Positions 9,199 to 18,082 of a stretch of 64,000 nucleotides of DNA are shown here, in pieces (positions within the stretch are counted from its first letter, which is position 1; each line of letters starts with the position of its first letter). The notes under the pieces were generated by a model. It worked only from the letters and a program-made list of their open reading frames with translations, had not been told where the DNA came from and searched no databases. The translations under genes and the position numbers were made by a program. This stretch comes from Planctomycetaceae bacterium (GTDB lineage: Bacteria; Planctomycetota; Planctomycetia; Planctomycetales; Planctomycetaceae): NCBI GenBank assembly GCA_020426325.1, contig JAGQQG010000013.1:1-64000 (forward strand). Reading direction: 5' to 3'.

Positions 9199-10092
9199 AT
9201 GAAAACGGTTGCCATCACCGGCGCATCAGGAAATCTCGGTTGGAAGTTCGTTCAGCACATGGCGTCTCACGCTGATGTCGCAAGTGTGATCGGTCTCGAC
9301 CTGGATGAACTCTCGAGTGATCAACTGGCCCAGTTATCAGCGGACCAGGCGGACAAGTGTGAGTTCATCGCGTGTGATCTGCTGGACTGGCATGACCGTC
9401 GTTGGCGAGAAGCGATCAAGCGTAGTGACGCGGTCGTGCACTTTGCGGCTCAGAATCCGTTCCCTGAGGCGAGTTGGGACGATTCGAATCGTTCGCTGGA
9501 CATGACGCTGAATGCGGCCCTTGCCAGTGTCGATGCGGGAGTATCACGATTCGTCTTCGTCTCGTCGAACCATGTGATGGGGCGATACAAAGACGCGCCG
9601 CTGGCAGACACGATTGGTCCGGGTGAGTTGACCACGAGCCTGGAGCACGCGGTTGGAACCGTCTGGCAGATCGGCGAACGTGCGATGGATTCGACACCTT
9701 ACGCGGTCGCCAAGAGCAGTGGTGAGCGGTTATGTCAGGCACTGGCGACACGTGCGGAAGGGCGGACGACGTTCGTGAGCGTCCGCATCGGATGGTGCCA
9801 GCCGGGGGAGAATGTGCCTGCAACACTCTCAGCTGCTGGCACACCGACGCAGGCGATCGGGATCAACCGCGACGCAGACTTCGAGCGGGCCGATTACTGG
9901 TTTCGGCACATGTGGCTGTCCAATCGGGACTTTGCCCGGCTGTTTGAGCGTGCGGTCTTTGCTGAAACCGAGACATGGCCAACTCCGAACATCGTTGTGA
10001 ATGGAGTCTCGAACAACACCGGGATGGCGTGGAGTCTGGACGAGGCCCGGCGATTTCTCAACTACGATCCACAGGACGACGTCGAAGCCTGA
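9199..10092 (+). CDS. NAD-dependent epimerase/dehydratase family, uronate-dehydrogenase-like
   Basis: A 297-residue extended short-chain dehydrogenase. The Rossmann motif TGASGNLG lies at residues 7-14 and the catalytic pair is Y168-x-x-x-K172 in YAVAKSSGE. VFVSSNHVMG closely resembles the serine-bearing strand of bacterial uronate dehydrogenases, which oxidise glucuronate or galacturonate to the aldarolactone, so that is the best guess. The upstream GTG 9181 and ATG 9190 are possible, but AAAGGAA at 9184-9190 sits at good distance from ATG 9199, where the conserved MKTVAITG begins. Substrate not proven by sequence. Confidence 0.82.
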   Translation: MKTVAITGASGNLGWKFVQHMASHADVASVIGLDLDELSSDQLAQLSADQADKCEFIACDLLDWHDRRWREAIKRSDAVVHFAAQNPFPEASWDDSNRSLDMTLNAALASVDAGVSRFVFVSSNHVMGRYKDAPLADTIGPGELTTSLEHAVGTVWQIGERAMDSTPYAVAKSSGERLCQALATRAEGRTTFVSVRIGWCQPGENVPATLSAAGTPTQAIGINRDADFERADYWFRHMWLSNRDFARLFERAVFAETETWPTPNIVVNGVSNNTGMAWSLDEARRFLNYDPQDDVEA

Positions 10093-10095
10093 ACA

Positions 10096-10524
10096 TCACT
10101 CGACGACCGTTACGGTTCGTTCCGTACTGAGAGTGCAGGAGCGGGTGAGGGTGACGTCCTTAAAAATGTTCGGCGTCACCCAGGCATTCCCGTTCAGTGG
10201 GACACTGATCGTGACCGTCACCTCTGTCTCAATCCCTGTCAGGGGATCGGGGGTTACGGTGACTGTAGGATTGTTGATCTTCACAGCGGTCAGACCGGCC
10301 AGTGCTGTCGCTTCCCCCTGGGCAGCCGTTGAACCGGGAACGATCAATCGTCGAGCCCCCTCATAGGCGGAGTTCTCCATCGTGTGAAGCACGACGTTCA
10401 CGCGGGCAAACTCCATCGCGCCGAACAACAACGTGAAGTACAGCGGCATCGTGAGGGCCATCTCGACCGACACCACGCCTGTGCGTCGATCTCGCTGATC
10501 GTGAGTTGTTCTGTGAGTTCGCAT
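10096..10524 (-). CDS. TadE-like pseudopilin (second copy)
   Basis: A 142-residue protein. After a basic N-terminus it has GVVSVEMALTMPLYFTLLFG, the short hydrophobic helix with the Glu typical of TadE/TadF minor pseudopilins of the tight-adherence pilus; the periplasmic remainder is Thr/Val-rich. It is the last gene of a minus-strand block tadE-tadG-tadE: the preceding TadG-like gene ends 26 bases upstream of this start. It ends only 3 bases from the stop of the convergent SDR gene. Works at the inner membrane in Tad pilus assembly. Confidence 0.83.
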   Translation of the reverse strand: MRTHRTTHDQRDRRTGVVSVEMALTMPLYFTLLFGAMEFARVNVVLHTMENSAYEGARRLIVPGSTAAQGEATALAGLTAVKINNPTVTVTPDPLTGIETEVTVTISVPLNGNAWVTPNIFKDVTLTRSCTLSTERTVTVVE

Positions 10525-10550
10525 CTTGAGTGCTCAACTCGTGGTTGTTT

Positions 10551-11735
10551 TCAGTCGGTGAGGGTGGCTGGAAGAATGCGGGCCAGGTCCTCGAACGCGG
10601 CAATCAGTTCGTCCCGGTTCGAGGCGTGGTAATGCCGCCCGCCGGTTCGCGTCGCGATCTTCTGCATGTCCTGCTGATCAGCCGCATCGAGGAAGGAGAC
10701 CGTGTGAATGATGATTCCTTCTTTACGTGCATCATTTGCTGTCTGAACAGGATTGCTGCCCTTGTTCCATTGTCCGTCACTCATCAGCACCATTGTCACT
10801 TGTGCATTTGGCCGAACATCAGGACCGGTCAGAACATCAATTCCGGCTTCCATCCCCGCGGACATGTTGGTGGCACCAATCATCACGTTGTTTCCACGGT
10901 AAGTGAGCGCGTTGCTGATCGCCGAGTACGTTGAGCCCGCGAGCGGAACTTCGTACCTGACGGCTGGAGACGTGACGCCCGTGATGCTGTATTCGTAGGT
11001 TGAATTGTCCATGTCCGAGGCCCAAGTCACCAACGCGATCCGGGGAGCAGGGTTCACTCCACTGACAATTGTCAGGAACAAATCGACCGCATCCTCAAGG
11101 GTCTCCCAGCGACTACCGCTATCCTGAGGAGGGTATGCAATTTCATCAGGGCTAGTCGGAGTACCGGGAGGATAACTCCACGCGGGTCCTGTGAGATCAA
11201 AGCACATGGAATGCGAACGATCGATAACAAGGCACACCTCCTGCTCGAAGTAGGACGCGGTTGAGACACGCTGCGGTGTGAAGTTGCGAAGGCCGAACAG
11301 TCGTCCGAAGAACAAGGGAGCCGAGCCTGTGGGATTCGCATCAGACATCAGGGCTGTGACCCTCACAGCCGTGTGGGGCATTCCGTTGGTGAATTCCCAG
11401 GAACCGTCCGGCTGGAGGTCCGCCCGGCCGATCTGAACGTCACTCGCCTGAATTGCCAGCGGTCGACCGGCGACGGTGTTGGCATTGGCCACGTCAATCG
11501 CTTCCTGTATCGCGTCAGCGTCACTTTGTGAGCGACTCAGTTCAGCCGCCGCCGCCTTGGCAGCTGCATCGGTGGCGACGCGCAGTTCAGACCTCACCAA
11601 TTGCATGTAGGCGACGTCAACTGAGAATGCTGCGGTCACGAGGAAAAGGACGATTGAGAACACCATCAAGACAGTCATCGCTCCGCTGCGCGAGGACCAC
11701 GATGATTCACGTTGTTGACTTGGGAACCGTCTCAT
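10551..11735 (-). CDS. TadG-like protein with VWA domain
   Basis: A 394-residue protein. The N-terminus has the TadG/Flp-associated helix, VLMVFSIVLFLVTAAFSVDVAYMQLVRSELRVAT, here shown only by its key features: a single membrane span followed by the conserved DAAAKAAAAELS segment. The C-terminal half is a VWA domain with MIDAS DRSHS and VLMSDGQWN. TadG proteins anchor the Tad pilus across the envelope. ATG 11735 is chosen because it lies 8 bases after the stop of the upstream tadE; an in-frame GTG at 11798 would overlap that gene by 55 bases and has no ribosome binding site. Member of the three-gene block 12160-10096. Confidence 0.83.
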   Translation of the reverse strand: MRRFPSQQRESSWSSRSGAMTVLMVFSIVLFLVTAAFSVDVAYMQLVRSELRVATDAAAKAAAAELSRSQSDADAIQEAIDVANANTVAGRPLAIQASDVQIGRADLQPDGSWEFTNGMPHTAVRVTALMSDANPTGSAPLFFGRLFGLRNFTPQRVSTASYFEQEVCLVIDRSHSMCFDLTGPAWSYPPGTPTSPDEIAYPPQDSGSRWETLEDAVDLFLTIVSGVNPAPRIALVTWASDMDNSTYEYSITGVTSPAVRYEVPLAGSTYSAISNALTYRGNNVMIGATNMSAGMEAGIDVLTGPDVRPNAQVTMVLMSDGQWNKGSNPVQTANDARKEGIIIHTVSFLDAADQQDMQKIATRTGGRHYHASNRDELIAAFEDLARILPATLTD

Positions 11736-11743
11736 GGAACGAC

Positions 11744-12160
11744 TCACATGCGGGAAAAGACGACTGATTTCGACAGAGTGAAACCTTGAAAGAACCACTG
11801 AGGGGAAATCGCGTTGGCATCAGCAGAGGCGGTCACAGTCACGGTCACCAGCGTGCCGGGCGGTGTCGTGGAATCAATGGTCGGGGTGACCGTGATCGAG
11901 GCGCCGGTGATGCGTCGAGCAGCCAGAACCTGCTGGCCGCGCGCGACGGCATCCGCCTGCACACCGCCATGAGAGCTGACCGATCGGGCGACTTCATAGG
12001 CCGTCATCGTCAGACCCTGACGCAGATAGATCATGTTGGCGGTTTCGATGGCTCCGAATACCAGCGCTGCCACAATTGGCAGGAAGATGGCAAACTCAAC
12101 CAGCGCAAGGCCCTTGCGGTCTGCTTGCTGTTCCGATGTTCGCAACCTCGCACGTCGCAC
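11744..12160 (-). CDS. TadE-like pseudopilin (first copy)
   Basis: A 138-residue protein beginning at GTG 12160, where GAGGGG stands 6 bases upstream, an excellent ribosome binding site. The N-terminus then has GLALVEFAIFLPIVAALVFG, the TadE helix with its Glu, within 20 residues of the start as expected. The frame stays open to 12364, but the extra 68 residues are low in hydrophobic or family features, so the GTG is preferred. The rest has TGASITVTP and Thr/Val-rich strands like the paralogue at 10096. First gene of the minus-strand tadE-tadG-tadE block. Confidence 0.78.
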   Translation of the reverse strand: MRRARLRTSEQQADRKGLALVEFAIFLPIVAALVFGAIETANMIYLRQGLTMTAYEVARSVSSHGGVQADAVARGQQVLAARRITGASITVTPTIDSTTPPGTLVTVTVTASADANAISPQWFFQGFTLSKSVVFSRM

Positions 12161-12499
12161 TGGAATCCCCTCAACAACGACCGGGGCAACGAAGTGAATA
12201 GGACGCTCCCCGTTGGAAACAGTAGTTCGCGAGTTCGCAGGTGCTGTCTCAACCGGATGATTCGGATCAAAATTTCCCTCAGGAAGTTGCCAATCGTAAG
12301 CATTGAGCCATCGCATGCGTGTTTTTCGATGGAAGATCTCCTGGAATCGGCCCAACCGTTGCAATCGTCAGAAATTGATTCTTCGATGAATTGAAGGTGA
12401 GTTGCTTCGCCCTTTGCCTCAACAGGCCGAATCATGAATAATGGGAGGACCAAGCCAAACGTGCCTCTAAGAGGCAACTCTCAGCAGGAAAGCAGGTCG
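12161..12499. other. intergenic region with a 15-base palindrome
   Basis: Region between the divergent tadE and HemW-like genes. It contains TGCCTCT-A-AGAGGCA at 12462-12476, a perfect palindrome 24 bases before ATG 12500, which could be an operator. The minus-strand frame extension of tadE to 12364 also lies here but is not supported. Confidence 0.4.
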
Positions 12500-13810
12500 A
12501 TGGTTACTGACGCGACAACGACAACGGAAATCGGCAGTTACTTTGTCACCAACTACCCCCCGTACTCGCAGTGGACGAAGGATGCGGTCCCAGCATTTCA
12601 CGAAGCATTGGAACGTGAAGCGGACAAATCGGTGCCGATGGGCATGTATGTTCACATCCCCTTCTGCCGCAAGCGATGCAAGTTCTGCTACTTTCGTGTC
12701 TACACTCAGCAGAATGCGGACACCATCAAGAACTATGTCGAGACGCTGACTCGTGAAGTGGAGTTACTGAAGGATCAACCTGGAGTTGTCGGACGTTCAC
12801 TGCGGTTCGTCTATTTCGGCGGAGGCACGCCGTCTTACCTCAGTTCAAAGCAGTTGCTGATGCTTCGTGAGCGTCTCGGTCAGTGGATCTCGTGGGACAA
12901 TGCAGAAGAAGTCACGTTCGAGTGCGAGCCGGGGACGCTTTCGCTGGAGAAGGTGCAGACTCTGAAGGAGATCGGCATCACCCGCGTGTCGCTCGGCGTC
13001 GAGAACTTCAATGACAAAATCCTGGAAGAGAACGGCCGCGCCCATCTCTCGCCGGAGATTGAACGGGCATACGGGTGGATCCAGCAGGTCGGCTTTCCGC
13101 AAATCAACATCGATCTCATCGCAGGGATGGTGGGCGAGACGGATGAGAACTGGCATGCGTGTGTCGAGCAAGCAATCGGGATGGAGCCGGATAACATCAC
13201 GATCTACCAGATGGAACTCCCCTGGAACACGACCTATTCCAAGGAAATGCTGGAACAGGGAATCGAGTCACCCGTTGCTGACTGGCCGACTAAACGCAGA
13301 TGGGCCAGTGAAGCGATCGACCAGTTCCTGGCTGCGGGATATCAGGTCTCATCCGGAAACGAACTGGTCAAGTGCCGTGACACGGACCACTTTGTCTACC
13401 GTGACAATTTGTTCCGGGGGAACGACATTCTGGCCGTGGGGGTTTCATCATTCGGCCACTTTCAGGGAGTTCATTATCAGAACGATGCGGAGCTTGAGTC
13501 CTACATGCAGTCAGTGAACGAGGGTCATCTTCCGGTCAAACGGGCGATGGTCCCCACTGATCACCAGCGACTGATTCGCGAATGGATACTGCAGATGAAG
13601 GAAGGCCGCGTCGAGATCGAGCCGTTCGTCCGCAAGTTCGGTGTCAATCCGCTCGAAGAATTCGCAGAGCCGCTGGCTAATCAGGAGCGAGCCGGTTACC
13701 TCGAAGTCGAAGACGACGGGGTCGTCCTGACACGCAAAGGACTTCTCCAGGTCGACAGCCTGCTGACCGAGTACTTCGAGGAACAGCATCGCGAAGTTCG
13801 GTATACTTGA
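12500..13810 (+). CDS. radical SAM coproporphyrinogen-oxidase-family protein (HemN/HemW-like)
   Basis: A 436-residue radical SAM enzyme. The [4Fe-4S] motif CxxxCxxC is formed by C56, C60 and C63 in [12 protein letters not shown], followed by [11 protein letters not shown] and the SAM-binding region FECEPGTLS and GVENFND. The C-terminal part ([14 protein letters not shown]) matches the HemN C-terminal helical domain. Members either oxidise coproporphyrinogen III (HemN) or act as heme chaperones (HemW). The CxxxCxxC followed by Tyr and the short N-terminus do not settle which. ATG 12500 is preceded by AGGAAAG; an upstream GTG-type start at 12434 would cover the palindrome. The downstream genes on the same strand are not heme genes. 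Confidence 0.84.
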   Translation: MVTDATTTTEIGSYFVTNYPPYSQWTKDAVPAFHEALEREADKSVPMGMYVHIPFCRKRCKFCYFRVYTQQNADTIKNYVETLTREVELLKDQPGVVGRSLRFVYFGGGTPSYLSSKQLLMLRERLGQWISWDNAEEVTFECEPGTLSLEKVQTLKEIGITRVSLGVENFNDKILEENGRAHLSPEIERAYGWIQQVGFPQINIDLIAGMVGETDENWHACVEQAIGMEPDNITIYQMELPWNTTYSKEMLEQGIESPVADWPTKRRWASEAIDQFLAAGYQVSSGNELVKCRDTDHFVYRDNLFRGNDILAVGVSSFGHFQGVHYQNDAELESYMQSVNEGHLPVKRAMVPTDHQRLIREWILQMKEGRVEIEPFVRKFGVNPLEEFAEPLANQERAGYLEVEDDGVVLTRKGLLQVDSLLTEYFEEQHREVRYT

Positions 13811-13844
13811 GATCAGATGCGTGAACCTCTCTAGGCCAAAGTGC

Positions 13845-14477
13845 ATGTCTGTCGGAATCCAATCTCCTGTGACGATTGCTGAGTTGATTGATCAGCTCGG
13901 TGTGTCTGCGGATCGTATTCGGTATCAGCCTCTCCCCGGGACCGCGACGGAAGCCGATGTGATCGCCTTGTGTGATCAGAACATCTACTGCGAACTCATT
14001 GATGGCGTGTTGGTGGAGAAGGCGTTGGGACAATACGAATCTCGAATCGCGATGCTGCTTGGGTACTTCCTGCTTAGATATCTGGAAGAGAATGACATCG
14101 GCGTCGTCCATGGTTCAGATTCACCGCATCGATTTTACGCTGGTCAGATTCGCTATCCGGACGTCGCCTTCGTTTCGTACGATCGGCTGCCGGGAGGACG
14201 GCCGACGCATGAACCGATCGCTCCCTGGGTTCCGAACCTCGCAGTAGAAGTCATCAGCCAGAGCAATACTCGGCAGGAAATGCGAGACAAGGTCGAGCTC
14301 TACTTTGCATCGGGCGTCGAGTTGGTATGGTACGTCTATCCCTCCACGAAGACGGTGGACGTGTACACGTCGCCTGACGATGTGACGACTCTGAACATTG
14401 AAGACTCACTCGATGGCCAGCACGTTCTCCCCGGATTCACTCTGTCGATCCGCAAATGGTTCGATAAGGCGGAATGA
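13845..14477 (+). CDS. Uma2 family (DUF820) putative endonuclease
   Basis: A 210-residue protein of the Uma2 family, which has the PD-(D/E)xK nuclease fold. Visible family elements are CELIDGVLVEK, RYPDVAFVS and VEVISQSN followed by MRDKVELYFASGVELVWYV, giving the acidic residues and Lys of the fold. Uma2 proteins occur in many copies in cyanobacteria and planctomycetes; their biological target is unknown. ATG 13845 is chosen over GTG 13821, neither having a strong binding site. It follows the HemW-like gene by 34 bases. Confidence 0.83.
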   Translation: MSVGIQSPVTIAELIDQLGVSADRIRYQPLPGTATEADVIALCDQNIYCELIDGVLVEKALGQYESRIAMLLGYFLLRYLEENDIGVVHGSDSPHRFYAGQIRYPDVAFVSYDRLPGGRPTHEPIAPWVPNLAVEVISQSNTRQEMRDKVELYFASGVELVWYVYPSTKTVDVYTSPDDVTTLNIEDSLDGQHVLPGFTLSIRKWFDKAE

Positions 14478-14527
14478 CGTTCCCGAATCTATAGCCAGCC
14501 AATTCAACTCATCACGGACAAAACCTT

Positions 14528-15070
14528 GTGAATCCCCTAGACGAACTCTCTCGACTGGCTGCGCTATTCCCGGAAGAGGAGCCGCTCTTTGCTGACGCAG
14601 AGTACGTCGCCAAGTCCCAGGTTCCCGAACCGTATCAAGGCATGCTCGTCCATGAACATCACATGACGATCACGATGGAGGAGTATCATGACTCTCCCGT
14701 CGAGGTGCGGGTGCTCGATCGTCGGTCTGAGGGGGACGTCTACTCGCGCAAGATTGTGCTCGTGAAAGCTGGGACCGATGACGTTGTCCAATTTGGGTTT
14801 GTGCGGTTCGATTTCCAGTATGTGACGGAGGCAGTTCGTCAGGAAATCATCTCCGAAGAGATTCCCCTCGGACGTGTGCTGATCAACCACAATGTCCTGC
14901 GACATATCGACTTGGGGGCGATTCTCAAAATTACCGCTGGGCCGGGGTTGGCAAAGATCCTACAAATGAAAGAGGGAGGCGTCACCTACGGACGATTGGC
15001 CACCATCTTTTGCAACGGACGACCGGCTGTCGATCTCTTCGAAGTCTCCGCTCCCCTGGAACATGCATGA
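14528..15070 (+). CDS. chorismate-lyase-like protein (DUF98/UbiC-like fold)
   Basis: A 180-residue protein starting at GTG 14528. It resembles the chorismate pyruvate-lyase superfamily (UbiC, Rv2949c/DUF98), which converts chorismate to 4-hydroxybenzoate and pyruvate. Supporting segments are [33 protein letters not shown] and the C-terminal [11 protein letters not shown] followed by LFEVSAP, matching the family order of an Arg-bearing strand, PLG loop and terminal E-x-x-x-P. The gene end is close to the next reading frame: an alternative start of the halogenase-like gene at 15063 would overlap it by 8 bases. That pairing suggests a shared pathway. The family assignment comes from motif reading, not from a search; confidence is moderate. 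Confidence 0.66.
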   Translation: MNPLDELSRLAALFPEEEPLFADAEYVAKSQVPEPYQGMLVHEHHMTITMEEYHDSPVEVRVLDRRSEGDVYSRKIVLVKAGTDDVVQFGFVRFDFQYVTEAVRQEIISEEIPLGRVLINHNVLRHIDLGAILKITAGPGLAKILQMKEGGVTYGRLATIFCNGRPAVDLFEVSAPLEHA

Positions 15071-15122
15071 CGATTCGATTACTGATCAATTTCACCAGCA
15101 GCACCACAGAAGCGGTCCCCCA

Positions 15123-16439
15123 ATGATCCAGTCCCAATACACACCATCGAAAGACTTCCAACGGGACGTTGCTGAGTCGTACGACGTAATCGTGATCGGA
15201 GGCGGTCCCGCAGGCGCGACGACGGCCACCCTGTTAGCCGAGCATGGACATTCCGTTCTGATCCTCGAACGTAGCACGATCCCCCGGTTTCACATTGGAG
15301 AGTCACTGATCCCGGAGACATACTGGCCATTGAAGCGGCTGGGCTTGATCGACCGGCTGAAAGAGAGCGCCTTTCCGAAGAAGTTCAGCGTGCAGTTTGT
15401 CTCCGATGGCTGGAAGGAATCAGCGCCCTTCTACTTCGACGAGCATAACGCTCATGAGAGTTCACAGACCTGGCAGGTTGAACGGGCCGACTTCGACCGG
15501 ATGCTTCTCGACAACGCGATTTCCAAGGGAGTGACCGTGCGGAGTTGCGCACAGGTTCTCGATTTGATCTTCGAAGACGAACAGGTTGTTGGCGTCAGGG
15601 TCAAACTGCCCGGAGACTCTGATGAGGATACGGAGACACGTGAAATCCGTAGCAGGGTTGTCTGTGACGCGAGCGGGCTCTCGACATTCCTTGCCAATCG
15701 TCTGGGACTGAAGAACTCGGACCCGATCCTGCGAAAGGGAACTGTCTGGTCCTACTTCAAGGGAGCACAGCGGGACCCAGGGAAGGATGAGGGGGCCACG
15801 CTTATCATGCAGACCGAAGGCAAACACAGCTGGTTCTGGTACATCCCATTGCGGGACGATGTCGTGAGCGTCGGCTGCACGGGGGACATGCACTACATGT
15901 TTCCCAAAGGAGCTTCGGCCGAAGAGACGTTTGCCCGTGAACTGGAACGCTGTCCGGCCATGAGTAAGCGACTCGGAAAGGCCACACGGTGTCTGGACTT
16001 CTTCACAACGAAGGACTACTCGTACCGCTCCAGACAGGCGGCCGGCGATGGCTGGGTGCTCGTGGGAGATGCTTACGGATTCATTGACCCGGTGTATTCG
16101 TCCGGTGTGCTGCTCGCGCTTCGAGGAGGGGAGTTCGTCGCAGACGCTGTCCACGATGCTTTGCAGGCGAACGACGTCTCCGGTGCCCGCCTTGGTCATT
16201 GGAAGGCTGAATTCGACGCAGGTCTGGAGAATTTTCGAAGACTGGTTTATGCGTTCTACGCACCGGATTTCAGTTTCGGCGACTTCCTGCGAGAGCATCC
16301 GCAGTTCAAATCAAATCTCGTCGATGTTCTGATCGGAGCCGTCTTCAAACCGGGCGTTGGAGATATGTTTGACGTCATGGGCGACATTCGCCCTTCTCCG
16401 GTCGAACCGACTGCCTCTGAGGGTATGGCAAAGGCTTGA
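15123..16439 (+). CDS. flavin-dependent-halogenase-like FAD enzyme
   Basis: A 438-residue FAD enzyme. It has the dinucleotide motif GGGPAG at residues 26-31, FHIGESLIP, and the C-terminal FAD motif GWVLVGDAYGFIDPVYSSG. Residues 237-242 read WFWYIP, fitting the WxWxIP motif that marks flavin-dependent halogenases, and Lys86-Lys87 in FPKKFSVQF lie where the halogenase catalytic Lys is expected. The closest style is the PltA/CndH-like group rather than tryptophan halogenases. A geranylgeranyl-reductase-family oxidoreductase remains the alternative. ATG 15123 begins just before the FAD fold; ATG 15063 is possible and would overlap the chorismate-lyase-like gene. smpB starts 5 bases after its stop. 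Confidence 0.72.
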   Translation: MIQSQYTPSKDFQRDVAESYDVIVIGGGPAGATTATLLAEHGHSVLILERSTIPRFHIGESLIPETYWPLKRLGLIDRLKESAFPKKFSVQFVSDGWKESAPFYFDEHNAHESSQTWQVERADFDRMLLDNAISKGVTVRSCAQVLDLIFEDEQVVGVRVKLPGDSDEDTETREIRSRVVCDASGLSTFLANRLGLKNSDPILRKGTVWSYFKGAQRDPGKDEGATLIMQTEGKHSWFWYIPLRDDVVSVGCTGDMHYMFPKGASAEETFARELERCPAMSKRLGKATRCLDFFTTKDYSYRSRQAAGDGWVLVGDAYGFIDPVYSSGVLLALRGGEFVADAVHDALQANDVSGARLGHWKAEFDAGLENFRRLVYAFYAPDFSFGDFLREHPQFKSNLVDVLIGAVFKPGVGDMFDVMGDIRPSPVEPTASEGMAKA

Positions 16440-16444
16440 TCCTC

Positions 16445-16939
16445 ATGGCGGGCAAGAAAAGCAAGACCAAGAAGGTTGCTGAAGATCCGAACTCGCGCGT
16501 CGTCTGCCGCAACCGTCGAGCACGACATAACTACGAGATTCTGGATGAATTGCAGTGCGGAATCGAGTTGCGTGGCAGTGAAGTCAAAAGCATTCGCAAC
16601 AATAAGGTTTCCTTAGAGGAAGCCTACGCCCGTGTTACGGACGGGCAGGTCTGGCTGTATGGCTGCGATATCGCGGTTTATCCCCAGGCGAACGTGATGA
16701 ACCACGAGCCGCGCCGTGTCCGTAAGCTGTTGCTCAAACGCAGCGAGATCCGAAAGTTCGCCGAAGGGGGAACTCAGCAGGGGCTCACGCTGATCCCGAT
16801 GAAGATGTATTTCAATCGGGGACTGGTGAAAGTCTCACTCGCAATCGCGCGAGGTCGCAAGCAGCACGATAAACGGCAGAAGCTCAAACAGGCAGACGAT
16901 CGACGCGCGATGCAGGCAGCCATGAAGCGCGGCGGGTGA
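16445..16939 (+). CDS. smpB: SsrA-binding protein SmpB
   Basis: A 164-residue protein that carries tmRNA to stalled ribosomes for trans-translation. Family features are NRRARHNYEILDELQCGIEL at the start of the OB barrel, SEVKSIRNNKVSLEEAYA, and the basic tail GRKQHDKRQKLKQADDRR that enters the mRNA channel. Length is normal. ATG 16445 lies 5 bases after the stop of the halogenase-like gene, with AAAGG inside that gene as the probable binding site, so the two are translated from one message. The tmRNA gene itself is not in this window. Confidence 0.96.
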   Translation: MAGKKSKTKKVAEDPNSRVVCRNRRARHNYEILDELQCGIELRGSEVKSIRNNKVSLEEAYARVTDGQVWLYGCDIAVYPQANVMNHEPRRVRKLLLKRSEIRKFAEGGTQQGLTLIPMKMYFNRGLVKVSLAIARGRKQHDKRQKLKQADDRRAMQAAMKRGG

Positions 16940-16948
16940 TGAGTATTT

Positions 16949-17872
16949 TCAGCGGGCAAATGGATAAGCTTCGTTTTTCTCGTCGAAGTCTTCGTCAGTC
17001 AATCGGGCGTCCCAGTTGATCTGTTCGTAGCGATAGTGCTCGATGAACTCACTCCCTTCACCGCCGTTCGTCCAGCCGTGATTGGTGATACTCACCAGCC
17101 CCATCGTTTCTTCATCGATGAACAATTCTGATTCCGAATAGTCCGACTGCACAGCCGGTGAACCAAAATTGACGTACTGACGAATCGCGGGCCGGTTTTG
17201 AAACTCCGATCGAGTGACTGAAACATCGAGTTTCGCCTCCAGCGGAATGTCACTGACGACCTGTTTCAATCGCTCGGCCAACCTCAGCATGCCGATTTGT
17301 GTGATCGGATAGCGGGAGTCCTTCATCGCGATGCGACTCTCGGGCAAGAGCCGCCATACCGGTCGAAGCGATGCAAAGCCCCGTGACTTGTGAGCGATCA
17401 GCTTTCCATCGTAAAGGCCCTCACTGTAGAGGGCTTGCTGACTGCCATCCAGCCAGTTCAGGTGCACGCTGAATGGCTCATGGCGAACCTTCAGGTCAAC
17501 GTGTTCTTCATCCCTCACAGATCCATACAGTCGGATCTGACGAACCCATCGGGCAGTATAGCTGTGAACCGTCGAGAGCTGCCGAATCGCCCGGTCGAGA
17601 TTGCGATAACACTCAACCAACTGCGGGTTCAGCGGGGGAATGTCTGAATGCTGATCGAGTGATTGTCCGTTGATGACAGGCGTTAAGGCAGCTGTCTTCA
17701 GCGAACTTGCTGCCGTGGCAATCTCCACTGGGGCCACTTCAGTTGGGACGATACGGGGCTGACTCCTGTCACCATCGTTCTTGGGCTGGTTTGTGTTAAC
17801 AACCGGGTCGCCACAAAGCACCAAGAACACCCCTATCGCCGCACTTGCTAAAAGCCCAGCCATCTTTGCCAT
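16949..17872 (-). CDS. DUF1571 protein, probably a lipoprotein
   Basis: A 307-residue exported protein. The N-terminal helix ends GVFLVLCGD, so Cys could be the acylated residue of a lipoprotein. The conserved core is HSYTARWVRQ, LKVRHEPFSVHLNW, IAHKSRGF and DSRYPITQIGM, the pattern of DUF1571 proteins that are found mainly in planctomycetes. Function unknown. Convergent with smpB (gap of 9 bases). ATG 17872 is preferred to GTG 17878. It is downstream of tadC on the same strand but 210 bases away, so linkage to the pilus operon is uncertain. Confidence 0.78.
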   Translation of the reverse strand: MAKMAGLLASAAIGVFLVLCGDPVVNTNQPKNDGDRSQPRIVPTEVAPVEIATAASSLKTAALTPVINGQSLDQHSDIPPLNPQLVECYRNLDRAIRQLSTVHSYTARWVRQIRLYGSVRDEEHVDLKVRHEPFSVHLNWLDGSQQALYSEGLYDGKLIAHKSRGFASLRPVWRLLPESRIAMKDSRYPITQIGMLRLAERLKQVVSDIPLEAKLDVSVTRSEFQNRPAIRQYVNFGSPAVQSDYSESELFIDEETMGLVSITNHGWTNGGEGSEFIEHYRYEQINWDARLTDEDFDEKNEAYPFAR

Positions 17873-18082
17873 TGTCACGCCTGCCTAAGTCCCGACATAT
17901 TCATGAGATGTCTCCCTATTTGACCAGACCCAGGCTTCCAAGAGCAATACTTTTCTGGGTGCCGCAACAGAGGATGTCAACCTGGAACTACCCGCGATTT
18001 GCACAGCACTCGAGTCCTAAGGACTGACTGGACAGAATGTTGTGGTTAACATCGCTGGCGTTTATCGTCAGTCTGTCTGCAC

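Noticed and set aside
11786-12394. 202-residue open frame on the plus strand
   Set aside because: Covers the tadE gene in antisense and has no start signal or family motif.
15462-16298. 278-residue open frame on the minus strand
   Set aside because: Antisense to the halogenase-like gene with its FAD motifs.
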